Positions 26,966 through 41,534 of a DNA stretch of 64,000 bases are shown here, in pieces (within the stretch, counting starts at the first letter, position 1; every line of letters begins with the position of its first letter). The stretch lies in contig NW_023501042.1 in assembly GCF_014066305.1 (NCBI RefSeq), forward strand, positions 1 to 64,000, given 5' to 3'. The notes under the pieces are model-generated. The model was not told where the DNA came from and made no database searches. It worked only from the letters and a program-made list of their open reading frames with translations. Position numbers and translations under genes: made by a program. Origin of the DNA: Letharia columbiana (taxonomy: Eukaryota > Ascomycota > Lecanoromycetes > Lecanorales > Parmeliaceae).

Positions 26966-29900
26966 ATTAATCTTAAATTAAATAGAAATATTTACTAAAC
27001 TTAAGTATATTAATAAGCGAAGAAAAAGAAATTAATAGAGATTATCTTAATAACGGCGAGTAAAGCGATATTAGCTTAAATTTAAAATCTAATCTTATCG
27101 AAATTCGAGTTATAATTTATAAAGAGTATTTTAAGAAAAACTACGATTTAAATTTATTAAAATATAATATTATAAAGAGTAAGAATCTTATATATAATTA
27201 TAAATCGAGTCTATATAAAGTCTCTTTAACGAGTTAAATTATTTAAAAATATAGCTTAAAATAAATAATAAATTTTATTTAAAGTTAAATACTAGTTAGA
27301 GATTAATAGTATATAAATAAAGTAATTAAAAGATAAAAAGCACTTTAAAAAGAGAGTTAAAAAGTATATAAAATTATTAAAAGAAAAGTATTTATAATTA
27401 AATCTATTTATAGATAATTAATCGCTATTTTTAATAATATACTCGCTTTATAATTAGACTAATATTAATTTAAATAATTAAATAAAGATTTTAAAAATAT
27501 AACTCTCTTCGAGAAGTTTTATAGCTCTTAATATAATATAATTAATCTAAATTAAAAACCGCGCTTTAATTAGAATATTAGCGTAATAATTATAAGCGAT
27601 TTATCTTAAAATATAAATTAAGAAGTCTAATATCTATATAAGTATTTAGATATTAAATTTATATATAGAATAAAAGTAAACGAAAATAAGAATTTTTAAG
27701 AGCGTATTATTAATTAATTTAGATATTTTTAAATAAATTTAAATATAAGTATAGCTATTAAAATTTAAAAGATAATAAATTATATCTAAATAGAGTAAAG
27801 CTAGAGAAAACTCTAATAAAGGCTTATAGCGATTTTAATATATAAATTAATTATTAAATTTAAATATAGAGATAAAAGATTAATCGAATTATTTAGTAGT
27901 TAATTTCTATCGAAGTTTCTCTTAGAATAATAATAACGTTTTTAATTTTATAAGATAAAGCGAATAATTAGAAATCTTAAGATTAAAATAATCTTAATTT
28001 ATTCTTAAACTTTAAATATATAAGAAGTTCTTATTACTTAGTTAAATATAAATATTTAAATATATTATTATTAATAGACTATTTTTAATAAATAGAATTA
28101 ATAATATAAAATAAATCGAATACGAGATTAAGATATCGAAATATACGCTTATTAGATATTATAAAAGATATTAATTTATCTAAATAGTTAAATGATAATT
28201 ATAAAAGTCGAAAATCGCTAAAAAGTATATAATAACTTATTAATTAAATAAATTAGCTCTAAAAATAAATAGCGCTTAAGTATATTATTTATATCTTATT
28301 ATTAGAATAAAAATAATATTTTAATAAGTAGATAGATGTAGAGATTAATAATAAAGTTTTAAAAGTAATTTCGAATTAAATAATCTTTAATATAGATCTT
28401 AATAATAGTAATAAATACTTAAAAGAGAATTTTAAGAATTAAAGTGAGGAAAGATTTTATATAAATAGTAGTTAAATATAAATTAATTAATTCTAAAAGA
28501 TAGAGAAATTTTATTTTAATATATATACTTATACGTCGTCTCTCGAAAGAAAAATCGATTAATATTTTAATATTTAAATATAAATTCTTTATAATAATAT
28601 AATTAAATATAAAGATATCGATAAAGATCTTAAAAAGAGTTCTCTTTTCTTCTTAACGATTTATTACTCTAAAATTAATTTATTTAAAGCTAGAGTTTAA
28701 CGGTCGATAGAGTCTTATATCTTTATAAAATTTAATATACTTTTAATAATCTTTAAAAATCTATAAAAAGAAATAGTTTTTATATTAGATTATATTTATA
28801 ATTATAATAAATCTTTAAAATAAATAATCTCTAATTAATAGAATAATATAGATAAAAGAAATTAATAAAATAGATTTATAATTTTAAGAAAAGAATTAGC
28901 TTTAAAAGTTAAATATATTAAATTTTAAAGAAATATCTTTAAAATAATTAGATATTAGTTAAATAATTAATTAACGCTTAATAATATTAAGATTTAGATA
29001 TTCTTAATAGACTTTAATTATTTAATATATAATTAATAATTAATTTAGAATTAATATAAATAAAAGAAATCTAATTATTTAATTAAAATATAATATTATA
29101 ATAATTAGAAAGTAATATTAATATAATATAATTTCTATCTAATACTCTAAATATTAAAATAAAGAAATTTAAATAAGTATAAATAAATAATAAAAGTAAT
29201 TATAACTTAATAAGAGGGTTATATATTTCGAATAAGAGGAAGATTATATTATCTTTTAATATCGTCTAATTATAAAAAAAGCTTTTATAGAGTTTATTAA
29301 TTAGTTTTAAATAAAAGTTCTTAAAATATAATAATAAAAATAATTAATATTAAAGTAACTTATAATTAATCTTTAAATCTATAAAATAAAGAATTTAATT
29401 TAATAACTATATAGCGATAGTTAAGATTTAAAGCCTCGATTAAGATATAATCTTTATATTTATATATTTAAATAAAAGATATAGCTTTTAAGATAGCTAA
29501 ATATCTTATTATCTAATTAATAACGCGTATAAATAAATTAATAAGATTTCTACTATTTTTATCTACTATCTAGCGAAATTATAATTAAAAAAATAAACTT
29601 AATAAAATTAGCGAGAAAAGAAAACTCTATTAAGCTTAATTTTAATTTAATATTATAAAAAGATATAAAGAATATAGAATAGATAAAAGCTTCGGCGCCG
29701 ATAAAATACTACTACTCTTATTATTTTTTTATTTATTTAATAAAGCGAAATTAAGCTTTATCGTCTAATTTTTAACGTTAAAGTCTCTTATAGATTAATT
29801 TAAATTAAAGATATTATTAGATAAAGAGTTTAATTAAAATAATATATCTATTAAATTATAATATAGATATTTTAAAGAAAATTTATAAAGAATAGAAATC

Positions 29901-30600
29901 TTTAATAAAATAAAAGAATAAAAGTCTCTTTAATTTTAATTTTTAGTGTAAATATAAACTATAAAAGTATAGCCTATCGATTTTTTAATCTCTCGAAATT
30001 TAAGATTAGAGATATTAGAAAAGTTATTATAAAGATAATTAACTTATAATAATTAAGCGTTTATAACGACGTTACTTTTTAATTCTTTAATATTAACTCT
30101 TTCTATTATATCGAAATAAAATTTAATAAATATTAAATTATTTATTTATTAATAGAAAATATAAATTAAATTTAAATCGTTATAAGATAGATTAATTTTA
30201 TTCTACTAATAATTATTATTATAATAATAATTTAACTTAATATAAGAGGAACCGTTAATTCGAATAATTAATTTTTATAATTATTTAATTAAATAATATC
30301 GTAATATTATTATTTATTAGATTATAACTAAACGCTTTTAAATTAGAATCTATATTAGAATATAATAATTCTTTTTTATACGTTATAATTAAATATAAAT
30401 AAACTTCGACTTTAAATCTTAATAGATTAATATTTACTCTTAAAAAGAAGTTTTTAAAAATTCGCTAATATATTATAATTTTATCTTATATAAAAATAAA
30501 TTTCTTATATATAATTTAATTATATAATAAAATTATATAAGTAATAAAATAGTCTTATTATTACGATTTACTAAGCGTTAACTTTTTATTATTTAGATTT
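26966..30600 (+). pseudogene. RIP-destroyed 28S (LSU) rRNA gene
   Basis: Begins with the mutated form of the D1 start, including actaaacttaagtatatta and taataagcgaag near 27,000. Later landmarks are tctactatctagcgaaa at 29,563, the sarcin/ricin region ataagaggaaccgttaat at 30,242, aacgcttttaaattagaat at 30,330 and the 3' end near 30,600. Length is about 3,635 bp; subtracting the insert at 29,209-29,488 leaves about 3,355 bp, the usual ascomycete LSU length. All changes seen are RIP-type transitions. Confidence 0.93.
29209..29488 (+). other. Probable group I intron fossil in 28S
   Basis: The exon upstream, ataaataataaaagtaat onwards, corresponds to LSU gtaaacggcgggagtaac, and the exon resumes with ttaagatagct, the RIPped form of the universally conserved ttaaggtagcc. 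Between them lie about 280 bp foreign to rRNA. This is the well-known insertion hot spot around LSU position 1925, used by the Tetrahymena ribozyme and many fungal group I introns. Near the 3' end, ttaagatataatc resembles the aagatatagtc of the group I P7/J8-7 core. No homing endonuclease frame was seen. Confidence 0.7.
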
Positions 30601-31399
30601 TTTTATTTTAAAGCGAAAGTTTATATTATAACTTTTTTTATTAATTATTTAAATCTTTATATAAGAATAATTAAAGAAAAAAACTTAAGAGATATAGAAA
30701 GATCTTTAAGAAGATTTTTATTTAATATCTTTCGAGCGCTTAAATAAGAGTAAGACTCTTTATTTAAAAAGAAGTTTTAAAAGAAAAGAGCTTTATTATT
30801 TTAGTATAATAAATAAGAGAATAAGTAATATAAGTAATTAAAGCTTCGAAGTTAATAGAAAGAGAAGTTTATTTATTATTAATATCTAATTATTATTATA
30901 ATTATATCGATTAAATAGAAAGAGTATCTTATCTTATAATATATTAAAAATTACCCCGTATTTATTTATTTAAGATTTTTTAATTATTATATCATATTTT
31001 AATAATATAATTAATATTAGATATATTTCTTCTCGATAATTTTTTATTATTATCGTAGAGAGTAAATAGTATATAATTAGTTATTTTACGATCTAATCGT
31101 TATAATCTTTTAATAATTTAAATTATAATAATAAGAGTAATTTTAGATATAAAGCCTTATATATCGTCGAAATTAAGAATTCGTTTATAACTATATAAAT
31201 ATCGATGTATCTACTATCTATAAGAGAGTTTTTAAGTAAATAAATTCTCTCTTATAAGAAAAGCGTAACTTATATACGAAAAGAACGACGTGTTAAAGCG
31301 TTATTAGAAATATCTATTAGATATACTTTATAAGTACCTCTTATCGTAACTTTAAAAGAGACTATTTATTTCTCGAATTCGAAGAAAAATCATCGCTAC
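30601..31399. other. RIPped rDNA 3' spacer, no gene seen
   Basis: AT-rich DNA after the 28S end, presumably the start of the intergenic spacer, ended by the family A LTR. It holds an inverted repeat, tataagagag at about 31,220 with ctctcttata near 31,248, that could form a hairpin. Confidence 0.6.
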
Positions 31400-31587
31400 T
31401 CTATTACAGTTTCAATAATCTTACGATCTTACTTACTTATATTATAGTCTAATTAAGCTTAGCGTACTAAGATCTTTTAATCTTTCTATCTTACTATAAA
31501 GTTTATATTTATAATAATTCTATATAGATAGTATTCTCTTTATACTATAATATAGAATTATTATATATATTATTAAGTTTCTAATAT
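31400..31587 (+). repeat. 5' LTR of Ty3/gypsy family A, plus copy
   Basis: About 188 bp, with ttaagcttagcgtacta at 31,454 and tctatatagatagtattctc at about 31,521. Matches the 44,336-44,526 LTR directly and 5,195-5,382 in reverse. It abuts the rDNA spacer on its left, so the element inserted at the end of, or beside, the rDNA fossil. Confidence 0.88.
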
Positions 31588-33835
31588 AATACTATCTATC
31601 TTTCTTCTAAAGCGATAGCGATTTATTTACTAGTTATATTAAATATATAATTAAAAAGAGAGTATATTATTAAGAAATTAGTAGTTATAGCTAAAGAAGC
31701 TTACTACTCGAAAGATTATTTAAAAAAAAATCTTTTATTTATATAAAGATTAATCTAGTTAGATTAAATAAGAATTTAAAAAAAATAGATATCTTTAATA
31801 TATTAAAAGAAATAGACTCTAGATTAAATCTTCTTTATACTTCTACTAGCTTAATATTAATAAACTTATTAACTCTAAATCTAGATAATATATAAAGTTA
31901 AATCGTTATAGATAAGTTATAAATATATTATTATCTAGAAGAACTTAAAAACTTCGATAAGAAGATTCTAAATACTCGTAAAGCTAGATTATTCGTACGA
32001 CGTAAGAAAAAGCGTTTTATTATTAAAAGATATATTATCGAACTTAGTTTAAATTATATCGAAGTATAACTTATAAATATTATCGAAGAAGAGTTAACTA
32101 TAATTTTTATTTTTATTATTAACTCGTAGAATTTTATAAAAAGTACTATTAAAACTTCTAATACTTAGTATAATAGATTAAAAACTTTAATAAAAAGCTT
32201 TTAAACTATTAATCGTAATATTAAAATATTTTAATAATAAAATAAAGAATTTAATTATAATATCGCTTAAGCTAAGATAAAGATATTAATAATTATTACT
32301 TAGCTAAGTAATAGCAATAGTTAATTATCTTATAAGCGAGAAATTAATAATAGATTTCGAGGTTTACATAATAGATATCGTATTAATACTATAAAATTTA
32401 TTAAAGAAAATAAAAAACTTAAGTAAGACTTAAAGTGAAAAGAGTAATAGCTAAAGAAGTAATAATCTTTTATATTAGCTATTTTAAAAAACTTCGATAA
32501 GAAGAATATAGAGGTTATATCTCGTTAGTTAAGTATTCTTATTAATAATATTTATTAAAATTTACGCTATATCTCTATTATAAATCGTATAGAGAATATA
32601 GAATTAAATAAACGATATTTTAACGTCTTAGATTTTTATAATATTAATAATTAAAATAAGTAGAATAGCTAGCGTTAATATCTTAAAGCGAAGTTTAAAT
32701 AAAGCGCTATAATCTTTCTTATTAAATTTAAAAAAATCGATTATATATAGAATTATTATAAGTTTATTATATATAACGTTATTAAAATAAGAGTAAATAA
32801 AGATATTTTAGATTTATATTAAATTATCTAAGAAATAATTGACGAATTAGATAATATATTTAAAATATATAATAAAATTACTAAATCGAATATTAAGATA
32901 TTTAATTTTAAATTTAATATAAGAGTAATAGATAAGAAGAAATCGTTTAAGAATTTCTACGTATAATTCTCTATAACTATTACTCTCTTAGAATTTACTA
33001 ATATTTATAAGATATTTAATTTAAAACGATTAATCTTTATATATCTAAAATATCGAATTTTAGAATAGCCTTTTAATACTTTTCGAGAATTAATTATTTT
33101 TCTATAAGTATTAAATATAGATCTTCGAGCTATTAATAATATATTAAATCTAAAAAGTTAAAAAAAATTAATAAAACTAATAATAGTTATAAGAACTTTA
33201 TCCCCTCGAATAATTAGCGTAATACTTTATTTACTAAAAGAAATAATAGTATTATTATCGAAAATTTCTATATATAAGAATATAAATATTTTAAATTATT
33301 AGTAAATAGAATTCGAAAAGAAGATAGATATTTTAAGTATTTAAAGATTAAATATTATTTTAGCGATAATAATATTCTATATAAGAACGCGAACTTATTA
33401 ATAAAAGAATAAATTAATATAATTCTAAAAGCCGTCGACGTTAAAAAGAACGTCCTCGTCGAATTATTATAAGAATCGAAAAATTAAATATCTTTAATTA
33501 AGTCGCTATTAAAGATCTAGAAGCCTTATATATAAAGATTAAAGAGTTAGAAATAGAAAGAATACTCGCTTTCGTCTCTCTATCCGCGTATATTATTACT
33601 ATCGAAACCTCTTTATAAAATAAATATTAATTAAATTTTTATAAAAAAATTATTATATTAATAGAATAAATTAAGATTAATTATTTTTTGAATATTAAAG
33701 CTTTAATATTAAGCTTTATAAATATATCTTTTATTAAAATAAATAAGCTACTTAAAGTAGTACTAGTATAACTTTATAAATTATAATTAATTAATAATAA
33801 ATCTATTTTTATATTCAAAATTATATAAATAAATT
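31588..33835 (+). mobile_element. Ty3/gypsy family A, plus copy, 5' internal part (gag and early pol)
   Basis: Collinear with 5,194 down to about 2,960 of the minus copy. It should encode Gag and the protease-side start of Pol by position, but the frames are full of stops. It stops matching where the A-rich tract begins near 33,831. The rest of the element resumes at about 41,535; about 1.1 kb present in the minus copy (1,830-2,960) is missing. Confidence 0.82.
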
Positions 33836-33887
33836 TAAAAAAAAATTTTTTAAAAAAAAATAAAAAAAAAAAAAAAAAAAAAAAAAA

Positions 33888-34342
<455 letters not shown>

Positions 34343-36539
34343 TATAAATATATCTATCTTTCTAATTTTATATTATTATATAACTCTAAAACTCTTTAAG
34401 TCTAATAATTCTAATTCTTTAATTCTTCTAAGAGATAGCGATTCGAAATTAATATAATAATTATTATTAGAGTATAGTCTTAATATTTATAAAACGAGTT
34501 ATTCGTCGATTAATATAATATTAAATTAAAATATTATTATAATATAATTAGAGATATTAAAGCGTATTATAAACTCTAATAAAGAGATCTTTATACTATT
34601 TATAAATAATAATTTAGCGAAGAAATTAAATAGTAATAATAATAACGATATTACTATTTATAATTAAGAAAGTATCTTTAGTAAAAAGCGAGATATTAAC
34701 GAATAGATTAATAAATTTACTTATACTCTAAATAATAGAGTAGAGTATACGCTACTCGTCGTCGAGACGCGCTTATCTAAGAATATCGTCTTTAATCTTT
34801 AAAAGCGGAAATTATTTTATTTAAATAAAATAAAATATTTATAAATCGTAGTCGTAATAGCGGCGATAATATATCGAGGTTATTAGCGACTTTAGAAATG
34901 AAAAAAACTATAAATAATATTAGTCTCGAATATAATAATATCATTTAACGATCTTAAAAGATAATTCGATTAGAGAAATTATTAATTTATTATAAAAAGA
35001 GTATTTAAAAGTATTAAGCTCTAATATAAAAGATAGATAGAGCGTTTCGCTTAATCTCGAAAAACTTTCTTATTAAAAAGAATAAGATTCTTTAAATTTA
35101 TTAATCTTTTAATAATAATTAGAAAGAACTATAGACTAATAAGAAGAATAGATTTTCGAATTATAACTATATATAATAGAAGTTTATTAACTTTCTATTA
35201 AATTAAATTAAGAACTTAATAAATCGAGGATTTAACGTTATTTAAGCGTATATAAATATTAATTAAAGATAAAATTAAACTATACGCTAATTCGATAACT
35301 ATTTTTAATCGCTAAAAGCTTAAATAAATCCCTACACTAAGAATTAATAAGTATATTACTTATTTATAAAGCTTTATATAAATCTTCGCTATTAGTTAAT
35401 TAATATTTAAATTATATTAATTAAGCGAGATAAGCTTCTAACGCTTATAATACGCTTAAAAAAAAATTAAAAGTAAGAATCTTTTAGAGAATATAAAGTA
35501 AATAGTATTTCTAATCTATAAGAGAGTTAATAGCGAGGAAATTAAAATTCTTAATATAAGAAATCGTAATTATCGCGAAGATAAAACGACTTCGATTTAA
35601 AGAGTAAACGATCTCGAGATTATAATTTTAAAATAAATTTAAGAATAATAAGTCTTATTTAAATAGTATAAAATACTATAATTATAAAGAAAAAGAATAT
35701 TACGTTAATATCTATATTAGATCGAAAAAATAGAAAATAGTTTTTTTTAATAATATATCGATCGATTTAATTAATAATTATAAGCTTTATATAATCGATC
35801 TAATAAAAAAAGAGAAACTCTTATCGAAGACTTTATAATAACGAGAATAAAAATAGAAGTAGTATTTATTTTATCGTTAATCTATAAAGATAGAGTACTT
35901 TTAAATAATTAAGATAAGTTATAAACTCTTATTAAAATTTATTTTAATAATAATATAAAGGTAAATATAATAAGCTAGCGTTTTACGATTAAGTAGAATC
36001 TAATAAAGATTAATAATCTCTTATTAAAATCTATATAAATAAATAAAAAATTAACTTATTACTATAGTATCTACTCGATTATTTATTATTTATAAAATAG
36101 TTAGAAGCGTATTAAGCGCTATAAATATATTTTCTATTTTATTAATAAAAAAGATTTCTTAATAATTTTAGATCTTTCGATCTTAATTAATAAGCGAATT
36201 AAGATAAATATAAAAGATTAAATCTAGCGTTTCGACGTTAAAAAGTAATCGCTCGAGATTCTAGCGTTATAATAATTCGCGGATATTTTAAAGAAGTATA
36301 AAACTATTTATATATTAGTTATAGTCGAAATAGTAGTTATAAATAGAGAATATAAAACTAACGCGTTTAAAATATAGAGTATTTATATAAATAGCGTAGA
36401 GGTTATTCTTAAACTTTCTAATAAGTTAAAAGAATATAAAGATATATTCTTATCGAAAGAAGTAAGTCGTTACTATTATTATATAAGAGTTGCGATTATA
36501 CTATTAAGACTATAGCGAAGTTATTATTTAGCTCGCTAT

Positions 36540-37260
36540 ATAACTTATCTAATATAAAGTTAATAACGCTAAGAATCTATCTTAATAAAGCTCTAGCGAA
36601 GAATTAGATTAGATACTTTACGAGTTTAATAAAAGCTTTAATTCTCTTTATTTTAAAAAAGAATAAAGGTTTATATCTATATATCGACTATCGTAGACTA
36701 AATAAGATAATTATTAAAAATTAATATCTCTTATCTCTAATTAGCGAGACGCTTAATCGTCTAAATAGCTTTAAGCGATATATTAAATTTAATTTAAAGA
36801 ATACTTATTATTATATATAAATTCGTAAAGGCGATAAGTAAAAAATAGCGTTTCGTATATATTATACGAGTACTTTAAGTATCTAGTAATATTATTTAAC
36901 TTAACTAACGTCTTAATAATCTTTTAAATCTATATTAATAGAATTTTAATTAAACTAATTAATTAATTTTATATAATATATTTAAATAATATTCTTATCT
37001 ATTTTAATATAAAGAAGAAGTATTTAAATTATATAAAGTAAGTATTTAATCGACTTAAATAATATAGCCTTTATATAAATCTAAAAAAATACGAGTTTTT
37101 TATTATCGAAGTAGAATTTCTCGACTTTATAATATCTATTATTAATATTATTATAAATAAACATAGAGTTATTATAATTTAAGAGTAGCTAAAATTAAAA
37201 GACTATTATAACATATAAGTCTTTTTAGAGTTTATAAATTTCTATCGAAGATTTATTTAT
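36540..37260 (+). pseudogene. Reverse transcriptase domain of the chromodomain Ty3/gypsy element
   Basis: The frame through 36,676 reads YIDYRRLNKI, the RT motif around the primer-grip side. It is followed by SLISETLNRLNS and, after a stop, by KIAFR near 36,845, as in Ty3/gypsy RT. The catalytic YxDD region is expected near 36,970 but is obscured by mutations. Shares RT type with, but is not a close copy of, the family A element. Confidence 0.82.
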
Positions 37261-38399
37261 TACTATTTTTAAATTATAGGTTCTTTAATAGAATTTCTTA
37301 AGAAAAGCGAAAAAGATATTAAGTTAGAATTATTTCTATAGCTTAAAATTATAAAATATATATTTAAGAAGTTAAAGAGCGTCTTTATAATTATATCTCT
37401 TCTAAAATATTTTAACTCTTAACTTTTAATTCGAATTAAAATTAATATCTTATTATTCGCTATAGCGAGTATATTAATTTAGCTATATATAAATAAATAA
37501 TAATATTTAATCGCTTTTTATTCGAGAAAGATAATTAATATAGAGTATAACTATAAAATATACGATTAAGAACTTCTCGCGATTATTATAATATTTAAGT
37601 ATTAGCGCTACTATCTTAAAAAAAAGTTTTTATCTTATTAAGATTCTTATTAATTATAATAATTTAAAGTATTTTTATAGAGATAATCGATATTAAATAG
37701 TAGATAAGCTCGCTAGATAATAAAACTCTCTTTATATAATTTCTTAATTTAATATAAATTAGATAAGATAAACTCTATTAATACGCCTTTAAAACGTCTT
37801 AATTATAAAGGCGAAAACGAATTAATTAATAGGCTTCTTTCTACGTTATAATAAAAATTAACTAGAATTAAAAGTCTTTTAAATTCTATTCTAACTATTA
37901 TTAAGATAGCTTATAAAGAGATAGCGTAAGACTATATATATAAAAAATATAATCTTAATAGTAAATATCTTATCATATTAAATAGTCTAAGTATAAATAA
38001 GAGTTTCTTAGATACTAATTCTCGAGAAGAAGTATTTATAAAAAAGATAATATTTAAGAATTTAATAACTATCGTAATATAAGAAACTTACTTAAATATA
38101 ATATATTCTTTAAGACTTAAAAAATCTTAATCTTTAATAAAAGAAAGCTTAAGCGAGATATTTACTTAATATACTTATAACGTAATTAATAAGCGACTTA
38201 ATTCTATTACTAAAACTATTAATTATAAATAACTCGTTTTATATCTAATTATCAAAGTATTAATAACTAGTAAAACGATATATAATATAAATAATAAGTC
38301 TATTTATAAACTTATAAAGGTACTTTAATAAGAGAATATTTTTATTAAATAGCGTAAAGCTAATAAAGTATTAAATAAGCGAACGCGAAGTATTAATAA

Positions 38400-39250
38400 T
38401 TAAACTTAAAATAGCTAGAGGCTATTAAGATATAATAATAAATTATATATTCTCGAGAAAGACTTAGTTTAAGAAGAGCTATTAAAACGCTATTATAACG
38501 ACTTTATAGCTAGGTATTTCGATATTAATAAGATATTTAAGCTAATAAGTAGAAAATACTATTAGAATAATATTCGCGTAGATATTAAGAAGTATATTAA
38601 TATATATAATATCTATTAGCGTATAAAGGTGAAACGCCATCGTCTCTATAATAAACTAGGTACGCTTTCTTTATTAATGAGACTATAAAAGAAAATTATA
38701 ATAAACTTTATTATAAATCTTTCTTCTAGTAAATATAAAGAGCGCGTTTATAACTCGATTCTTATAATAATTAATCGATATATTAAAATACTAAGATATA
38801 TATTTATTAATAAGATAATTAATATTATATAATTAGAGGAGTTATTTATAAAGGAAATTATTCTTCGATATAAAGTATTAGAAGATATCGTTATAGATTA
38901 AAGATTTATCTTTACTAATACGTTTTAATTAGAAGTTTATTATTAGTTATAAATAAAACGTAGACTAAGTACTATCTTTTATCTATAAACTAACGAATAA
39001 ATAAAGCGATAAAATTAGACTCTAGAATATTATCTAAGAGTATACTATTTAAAGCGATAAGACGATTAAATAGAGCTTCTATTAATCGCGGAATTTATAT
39101 ATTATTAAAGCGAGTATAAAATAATTAACTATAGTCTATTCTTTACTATATATAAATATTAATTAAAACTTAAGTTAATCGCTAAGAATAGCGCTATCGA
39201 GAGAGAAGTACTTATAACGAAAGAACGTATTAAAGAAATCGATATAATTT
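38400..39250 (+). pseudogene. Integrase domain of the chromodomain Ty3/gypsy element
   Basis: Reads RVYNSILIIINRYIK at about 38,743-38,787 and LEELFIKEIILRYKVLEDI near 38,835-38,890, the spacing seen between the first catalytic Asp region and the following helix in Ty3/gypsy integrases. RRLSTIFYL near 38,956 corresponds to the segment before the catalytic Glu. Multiple RIP stops. Confidence 0.8.
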
Positions 39251-39800
39251 AATAAGAGCTTATAAGACGCTAATAGAGCGTATAGAAAATATAATCGAAG
39301 TTTTATAATAAGAATTATAAATCGTAAAGATTTAATCGCGATAATCTTATTATACTTTTTATAAAGAATTTAAAGTAAAAAAAATTAAGTAAAAAGCTTT
39401 CTAATAAGCTAATTAGTTCGTTTTATATTTAGAAGTATATTAAAATATAAGCGTACCGACTATAGCTATTATTCACCTATCGAATTTATTCTATTTTTTA
39501 TATATTATTATTAAAACTATATAAACGAAGGCTAGAAGATTTAGATATCTCTAAATATTCTATTTCTAAACTAATAAAAGATAACGAAGAGTCTTTAATA
39601 AAATTTATACGTAAAAAGTATATAAGAAAGAATAAGATAAAATATCTTATTCGATAAGAAGGTTATTTTAAGGAGTATAATAAATAGCTTAGTGAAGAAG
39701 TTATAGAGAATATCTAAGATCTAATTAACGAGTTTAATAAGTATAGCTTATAAATATAAAAAGCGTAGAATATAAATATTAAAAAAGGGCTCGAAGGCTA

Positions 39801-41534
39801 ACGATTTTAAAAAATGTCTAAAGATAAAGAACTCAGCTATAGAGAGTCGAACCTCGAGTATTATAATAAAAAATAATATTAAAAGAACTAACGAAAAGTA
39901 TTAATACTCGAAGGCGATAAAGAAAAGACTATATTATTAGATATAATAGATATCGTAATATTAAATATATATACGTAAAACGGCGGGCTAGTTAAACCTC
40001 TTAAAGACCTTATTCAAAGTTATTATTATCGACGTTATTATTATCGAGATTATCCCTTAAACCGCCCTTATAAATAAATCTTATCTTATTATTTATCTTA
40101 TTATTCTTATTATCTTCCTCTTTCTTCTTTCTCTTTATTCTTATTCTTCTTCTTTATCTCTACTATTATTTATCTCACTTTTATTATTATTACTCTTAAA
40201 GTTTAAGCCTAACTTAAAAATCGCAAAAGATATATTTATTAAAAAAAGATTAATTTAAAGTATACTTAATATAGATACGAAGAATAAGAAATAAATATAA
40301 AAAGTATAGATATATACGATAAATTATATAATATTATAGATACTCGTTAGAATATCTAGAATCTTTCGAAGAATCTTCGCTTTATTAAGCGAAGCCGCTT
40401 CGCTATTTAACTTCTTCTTTATTTTTAAATAATTTTTAATATATTAAATAATTATTAAGATTATATTAAAGTATTTATAAATAGTCTTAAGTCGCGTAAT
40501 AGATATAAAATCGAGAATATCGAGGATAAGAAGATAATAAATAATATAAGTATATTATAAGTGAACGCGGATTATAGCGTTAATATCGGTAATAATATAT
40601 TTATTTATCGAAATCTTTTAAGAAAATTAGTAGGCGCTATAAATACGTCTATTACGCGTTATTTATATAAAAACTTATTATAATATAATTACTATAAAGG
40701 CGAGTATAATAATTATACTTCGTAATTATATTTTTATTATTATTAAATATAATATTATATAAACGAGTAGTATACTAAAAAGCTTATCGCGTATAGCGAT
40801 AATAGATATTCTTATTTAATATTAATAAGGGTTTAGCGCTATAAAGAGCGAGCGTAATAAATTATAGCTATTAACGTGTAAGAAATATATATATAATTAT
40901 AAGATCTTTTAAGAACTTATAATAATAGCTATATTCTCGATATAATATATTAATTAAATATATATTTATTATATATTTATTATAGAGTAGCGTAGATTAT
41001 TAAGAGTAATAAAGAAGTATTAATAAAATAAAAGACTTTTTAGAGAAAAAGTAAATATTATTATAATTACACGTTAATTATACGCGTCGTATACTTAAAT
41101 TATAATATTAATAGTTACTTTATATATTATTATAACTATATCTAATCTATAAAAATATAACTAATATTATCTATCGACGTTATATACTTTTATTATATAT
41201 TTATAATATATTATATTTCCGCTATACTATTATAAGAAACTCTTTCTCTTCTTTTTCTATAAGATTTAAAGGGTTTTAATAAGTCTTCTAATAATAAGAA
41301 AATATTCTTTCTATACTTAGATTCGAGAATAAATCTTTAAAGAAAGAAGATAATTATTAGAAAAGGGGCTTATAAGTTCTAAGTAAGAGAACTCTAAATT
41401 ACTTAGCTTATATACGTCTAATATACGCTTAGCGAAGTCTTAGCGAAGTCTTAGCGAATAAGCTTAAGTAAGCGATTCCTCTCGATCTTTCTTTACTTTC
41501 TTAAAAATTAGTTTTATTATTAGATCGATATATG
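39801..41534. other. RIPped DNA, probably including the chromodomain element's 3' LTR
   Basis: No gene seen. Notable words are a stretch keeping CA/TG at 39,810-39,860, aaaacggcgggctagttaaa at 39,977, the palindrome gcgaagccgcttcgc at about 40,389, and an 11-bp repeat (cttagcgaagt) in three copies at about 41,428-41,459. The 3' LTR could not be delimited because no 5' LTR is available for comparison. Confidence 0.5.

Noticed and set aside
24453..30600. Functional rDNA unit
   Set aside because: Universally conserved positions are mutated throughout (for example ttaaggtagcc to ttaagatagct), so it cannot encode working rRNA.
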